NCBI GenBank assembly: GCA_947372405.1
Contig: CANBTO010000144.1
Span: 1 to 10,066, forward strand
DNA from: Verrucomicrobiaceae bacterium
GTDB lineage: Bacteria; Verrucomicrobiota; Verrucomicrobiae; Verrucomicrobiales; Akkermansiaceae
Direction: 5' to 3'
DNA: 10,066 nt
The position numbers and the translations under genes are program-made. The notes beneath the pieces were generated by a model, which did no database searches, had not been told where the DNA came from, and saw nothing but the letters and a program-made list of their open reading frames with translations. This document shows positions 6,916-10,066 of the stretch, one piece after another; position 1 is the stretch's first letter, and each line of letters opens with the position of its first letter.

Positions 6916-7533
6916 ATGACCGTTTCCGTTTCCATATTCTTTCGTCCTATCCGCTGCAGCCTGCTTGCGGTGATGTTCTGCGCCTGCGGACTTCTTTCAG
7001 CCGCTACTCCGCAGGACAGCGACGACATTCGTCCGCCCAAAGCCAGGGTCGAGATTCCCCAACCTGAGAAATGGCCGCGCGCCCTCTGGGTCGGTGCCGG
7101 TGCAGGCGCTATTGCAGGTGCCGTCGCCGCCCTGTTTGTGACGAGGTCACTTCGTAGAGGGAATTCCAAAAGTCCGCAGCAGGTGGCTCTTTCCTCTCTA
7201 ACGGAACTGGATGCGGGCGGCGTGGCGCTTGCACCTGAAGCGTTCGCAAACCGGGCCGCGCAGACACTCAGGCAATACATCGCCGACCGCTTCGGGCTGG
7301 CTGCTCCACGCCGGACTACCGAGGAGTTTCTCAGGGACGTCGAGCATTCGCCGCTGCTGCTCGTGGAAAGCGATCATCTGCGATTGTTCCTGAAATCCTG
7401 CGATCTCGCGAAGTTCGCCGGTGCCAATCTCGATGCGCATCAGCGCGGCGAGTTGATCAAGACGGCCCGTGATTTTGTCACGGCAACCGCAGATCACGCG
7501 CCGAACTCCAAGTCCAAAGTCCCCGCTCCATGA
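6916..7533 (+). CDS. DUF4381-like membrane protein of the Bat cluster
   Basis: The 205-residue protein has an N-terminal signal-like sequence (hydrophobic about 14-28, possible Ala-X-Ala-type cleavage near 28-31) and a second hydrophobic, Gly/Ala-rich segment (57-76) followed by basic RSLRRG. The short stretch IRPPKARVEIPQPEKWPRALW just before this membrane segment, and the C-terminal helical domain (about 107-190, with LRQYIADRFG and RRTTEEFLRDV), fit the DUF4381 proteins usually found between the DUF58 and VWA genes. The predicted topology is a short external part, one membrane anchor and a cytoplasmic helical domain. Function is unknown. The frame is open back to ATG 6850 inside the DUF58 gene, but ATG 6916 is chosen because it gives a proper signal sequence. 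The stop codon overlaps the next gene's ATG (ATGA), suggesting translational coupling. Confidence 0.85.
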   Translation: MTVSVSIFFRPIRCSLLAVMFCACGLLSAATPQDSDDIRPPKARVEIPQPEKWPRALWVGAGAGAIAGAVAALFVTRSLRRGNSKSPQQVALSSLTELDAGGVALAPEAFANRAAQTLRQYIADRFGLAAPRRTTEEFLRDVEHSPLLLVESDHLRLFLKSCDLAKFAGANLDAHQRGELIKTARDFVTATADHAPNSKSKVPAP

Positions 7534-8537
7534 CCGAGAGTTTCCAGTTCGCCCATCCCGAGTTCCTGTTCCTGCTTCTCCTGCTGCCCGTGATGGCGAT
7601 ATGGAAGGGCGGCCGGGGCAGGCCGGTGGCGGTTCGTTTGCCTTCCACGGATGATGCGGTGCAGGTGGGTGCCCGCGCCAGGTCGAGGACCGGAGGTTTT
7701 CTGGTGACTCTTGGAATGTTATCGTTCGCCCTGTTGGTCATCGCGTTCGCCAGACCGCGGCTTGGCAAAGGCTCCACGGATATTGAAGCCAGCGGAATCG
7801 ACATCATGCTGGCCCTCGATGTTTCAGGATCGATGGAGGCGCTGGACTTCAAGCTCGATGGAAAACCGATGAGCCGGGTGGAGGTTATCAAGAGCGTCGT
7901 CGGGAAGTTCGTGGGACAGCGTCCCAACGACAGGCTCGGTCTGTTAGCCTTCGCCGGTCGTCCCTATCTCGTCAGCCCGTTGACGCTGGATCATGACTTT
8001 CTCGGGAAACGTCTTGCGGACGTGAAACTCGGGCAGGTGGAGGACGGCACGGCCATCGGTTCCGCCATCGCATCCTCGGTGAGCCATCTGCGTGACTCGA
8101 ACGCAAAGTCCCGCATCATCATTCTTCTAACGGATGGCGTGAACAACGCCGGCTCTGTCAACCCGCTGACCGCGGCCGAGGCGGCCAAGGCGCTCGGGAT
8201 CCGGATTTACACGATCGGTGCGGGAATCCGCGGCGAGGCACCGGTGCCCGTGAGGGATGCCTTCGGGCTCACGCATCTGGAGACCATGAAAGTCGAGATC
8301 GACGAGGAGATGCTGCGCAAGGTGGCCGATGCCACCGGTGGCCAATCCTACCGCGCCACGGACACGGACTCGCTGCAGAAGATCTATGACGCGATCAACA
8401 AGCTCGAAACCACGACCCGCAAGATCAAGAAATACCAGCAGTACGACGAGCTTTACCTGTGGTTTCTGGTCCCGGGTCTTTGTCTGCTCCTCATCGAACA
8501 ACTGCTGGCCCAGACTCTTTTCCGCCGCCTTCCCTGA
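7530..8537 (+). CDS. batA: BatA-like VWA membrane protein
   Basis: The 335-residue protein has an N-terminal hydrophobic segment (11-24), a second one (56-73), a von Willebrand A domain (about 90-290) and a C-terminal membrane segment (309-326). Its metal-ion-dependent adhesion site is complete: D97-V-S99-G-S101 (LDVSGSM), T174 (EDGTAIG) and D202 (LLTDGVNN). This topology (two N-terminal helices, VWA domain, one C-terminal helix) is that of the Bat (Bacteroides aerotolerance) proteins. They form membrane complexes with MoxR and TPR partners and are linked to stress tolerance, although their molecular job is not settled. The ATG overlaps the stop of the preceding gene by 4 bp. There is no Shine-Dalgarno. 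BatA rather than BatB is assigned from order and from the KLETTTRKIKKYQQYDELYLWF segment before the last helix. Confidence 0.92.
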   Translation: MTESFQFAHPEFLFLLLLLPVMAIWKGGRGRPVAVRLPSTDDAVQVGARARSRTGGFLVTLGMLSFALLVIAFARPRLGKGSTDIEASGIDIMLALDVSGSMEALDFKLDGKPMSRVEVIKSVVGKFVGQRPNDRLGLLAFAGRPYLVSPLTLDHDFLGKRLADVKLGQVEDGTAIGSAIASSVSHLRDSNAKSRIIILLTDGVNNAGSVNPLTAAEAAKALGIRIYTIGAGIRGEAPVPVRDAFGLTHLETMKVEIDEEMLRKVADATGGQSYRATDTDSLQKIYDAINKLETTTRKIKKYQQYDELYLWFLVPGLCLLLIEQLLAQTLFRRLP

Positions 8538-8559
8538 ATCCACTTCCTGATAGATCGCC

Positions 8560-10066
8560 ATGGATGACACGACGCTACAATTCGCACAACCGGCATGGAT
8601 CATCGCCGGAGTGGTGGCCTGCGCCGTTCTCGCCAGCCTGTTCATCCGCTTCGACCGCCGTCGCGATTCGGACCTTGCGAAACTCGTGCACCCGCGCTTC
8701 CGCCAGAAGCTGGCCGAAGGTTTCTCGCCAGGTTTGCGAAACTTCAAACGGGCCTTGTGGCTGCTTGCGGTGCTGCTTGCCTTCGTTGCGGTGGCACGTC
8801 CTCAAAAGGGCTACGAGTGGCGCGAGGTGAAGCGCAGTGGCATCGACATCCTCTTTGCCGTGGACACCTCGCGCAGCATGCTGGCCGAGGATCTCGCGCC
8901 GAACCGACTGGAGCGTGCGAAGATGAGCATCCTTGATTTCATCGAGAAGTCGGGAGGGGATCGGGTCGGGCTCATTCCCTTCGCGGGCAGCGCGTTCGCA
9001 CTTTGTCCGCTGACCCTGGACCATGACGCCTTCCGCGAGTCCCTCAACGCGCTGGACACGGACCTCATACCAAAGCAGGGCACGGATCTCGCGAGTGCCG
9101 TGAAGGAGGCAGAGAGACTGTTTGATGAAAATGGAAACAATCACCGCATCCTGGTTCTCCTGACGGATGGCGAGGATCTTCAGGGCGAGGTGGACGAGGC
9201 GGTCAAGACCGCGAAGAACAAGAACATGGCCGTTTACACCGTGGGGGTCGGCAGTCCAGAGGGCGCGACGATTCCGATCCACTATCCGAACGGAATGACT
9301 GATCAACTGCGTGACGAAGCGGGCAATGTCGTGCGGACGAAACTGGATGAGGAAACCTTGAAGAAGATCGCAGAGCGGACGGACGCGCTTTATGTGCCTC
9401 TCGGCCGAGGCGCGGAGGGCCTGAACACGATCTATCAGGAGAAGCTCCGTCTCGTGCCGAAGAGCGAGGAGAACCAGAGGATGGTCCGTGTTCCGCTCGA
9501 ACGATTTGAGTGGCCGCTCGGCGCTGCCATCGTGTTGCTTCTGCTCGAGTTTCTCATCAGTGACCGCAGAAAGACGAGGCCGCGCCGGAAAAATCCACCG
9601 GCGCTTGCGGGGACTCGCCTGGCCGCAGTCCTCGTCTTTGGATTGGTGGCGATGGGTGTTTCCCGGATCAAAGCGGCGGAGGCGCCACCTGCAAAGCCGG
9701 ACCAGGATGTCAGGATTACCTACAACCAGGGTGTCGAAGCCTATGACAAAGGCGACTTCGCGAAAGCGGCCGATTTGCTTCACGCGTCGCTACGGACCTC
9801 GGACCTGGAATTGCAGGAACGATCATATTACAATCTTGGCAATACGTTCTATCGAAACGGTCAGGTCTCTCTACAAAAGGATCCTGACGCAACGATCAAG
9901 GCTTGGGAGGATTCCATCAAGGCCTATCAGAATGCTCTGGCTCTGCATGAGGACGATGACGCCCGCTTCAACAAGGCTCTGGTGGAAAGAAAACTCGAAG
10001 AGCTGAAGAAGCAGCAGAACAAGGACCAAAAGGACCAGAAGGACCAGAAGGACCAGAAGGACCAGA
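8560..10066 (+). CDS. BatB-like VWA protein fused to BatC-like TPR region (runs off right edge)
   Basis: From ATG 8560, 22 bp after batA, the frame stays open to the window edge: 502 codons without a stop, so the C-terminus is missing. Residues 1-334 are a complete BatB-type unit: membrane segments at about 12-28 and 66-79, a VWA domain with an intact metal site (D102-T-S104-R-S106, T175, D203), and a helix at 317-334. Instead of ending, the protein continues through a basic loop (RRKTRPRRK), another hydrophobic segment (351-367) and AAEAPPAKPDQ, which together look like the former signal peptide of a separate BatC. TPR-like helices follow (TYNQGVEAYDKGDFAKAADLL at 387-407, RSYYNLGNTFYRNGQ at 421-435, and 447-480), then a KDQ repeat from 488. 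The TPR part would be exported. A BatD gene is expected downstream. A sequencing-error fusion is unlikely, since no frameshift is needed. Confidence 0.9.
   Translation, partial: MDDTTLQFAQPAWIIAGVVACAVLASLFIRFDRRRDSDLAKLVHPRFRQKLAEGFSPGLRNFKRALWLLAVLLAFVAVARPQKGYEWREVKRSGIDILFAVDTSRSMLAEDLAPNRLERAKMSILDFIEKSGGDRVGLIPFAGSAFALCPLTLDHDAFRESLNALDTDLIPKQGTDLASAVKEAERLFDENGNNHRILVLLTDGEDLQGEVDEAVKTAKNKNMAVYTVGVGSPEGATIPIHYPNGMTDQLRDEAGNVVRTKLDEETLKKIAERTDALYVPLGRGAEGLNTIYQEKLRLVPKSEENQRMVRVPLERFEWPLGAAIVLLLLEFLISDRRKTRPRRKNPPALAGTRLAAVLVFGLVAMGVSRIKAAEAPPAKPDQDVRITYNQGVEAYDKGDFAKAADLLHASLRTSDLELQERSYYNLGNTFYRNGQVSLQKDPDATIKAWEDSIKAYQNALALHEDDDARFNKALVERKLEELKKQQNKDQKDQKDQKDQKDQ
10021..10066 (+). 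repeat. 9-bp tandem repeat encoding Lys-Asp-Gln
   Basis: Five consecutive copies of AAGGACCAG (the first is AAGGACCAA) fill 10021-10065 and continue past the edge, so the true copy number is unknown. The unit is three codons, so copy-number change keeps the frame. Identical codons in each unit suggest recent slippage expansion. It encodes a charged, probably helical or disordered tail after the TPR region, of the kind often seen at the C-terminus of BatC proteins. Confidence 0.95.

Noticed and set aside
8575..9783. Open frame of 402 codons on the minus strand
   Set aside because: It is the antisense shadow of the BatB-like gene, whose VWA metal site and membrane segments are clear on the plus strand; the minus-strand translation is Arg- and His-rich and shows no domain.
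10021..10066. Phase-variable repeat
   Set aside because: The unit is 9 bp, so gain or loss of copies cannot shift the reading frame; only length variation is possible.

Overview
The window looks chromosomal, from a GC-rich Gram-negative-type bacterium. The best guess is the Verrucomicrobiota (Luteolibacter/Haloferula/Akkermansia-like). This is an inference from three things: almost no start codon has a Shine-Dalgarno sequence, the spacers carry 'cgcaaagaacacaaag'-type repeats, and a MoxR/Bat gene cluster is present. No marker in the window proves the lineage. No tRNA, rRNA, CRISPR array, transposase or phage gene was found.

Left part (1-2621, minus strand). The window opens inside a MazG-like nucleotide pyrophosphohydrolase gene that runs off the left edge. 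A repeat-rich spacer of about 850 bp follows, with several inverted repeats, a 9-bp tandem repeat and a possible decayed fragment of a type I restriction-modification methylase gene. Then come rplQ (ribosomal protein L17) and rpoA (RNA polymerase alpha), transcribed leftwards as rpoA-rplQ and closed by a clear intrinsic terminator at 963-997.

Middle (2622-4618). A divergent intergenic region of about 250 bp, with dyad symmetries and a candidate rpoA promoter, separates rpoA from a small rightward gene for an 87-residue AP2-like protein. A strong hairpin lies between that gene and a class I-type DNA photolyase gene (phr).

Right part (4812-10066, plus strand). A tightly packed cluster encodes a MoxR AAA+ ATPase, a DUF58 protein, a DUF4381-like membrane protein, a BatA-like von Willebrand A (VWA) protein, and a protein in which a BatB-like VWA domain is fused to a BatC-like TPR region. 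The last gene is still open at the right edge and ends there in a 9-bp tandem repeat encoding Lys-Asp-Gln. This is the conserved MoxR/Bat cluster, thought to build an ATPase-driven chaperone or stress-response complex at the cytoplasmic membrane with VWA (MIDAS) and TPR surfaces. A BatD gene would be expected just past the edge.

Most of the window is ordinary housekeeping and conserved-operon sequence. The less ordinary points are the BatB-BatC fusion with its KDQ repeat, the near-absence of Shine-Dalgarno sequences, the small AP2-like gene beside phr, a possible 15-codon coupled leader ORF before the DUF58 gene, and the hairpin-rich spacer at 178-962. I see no convincing new defence or mobile system.
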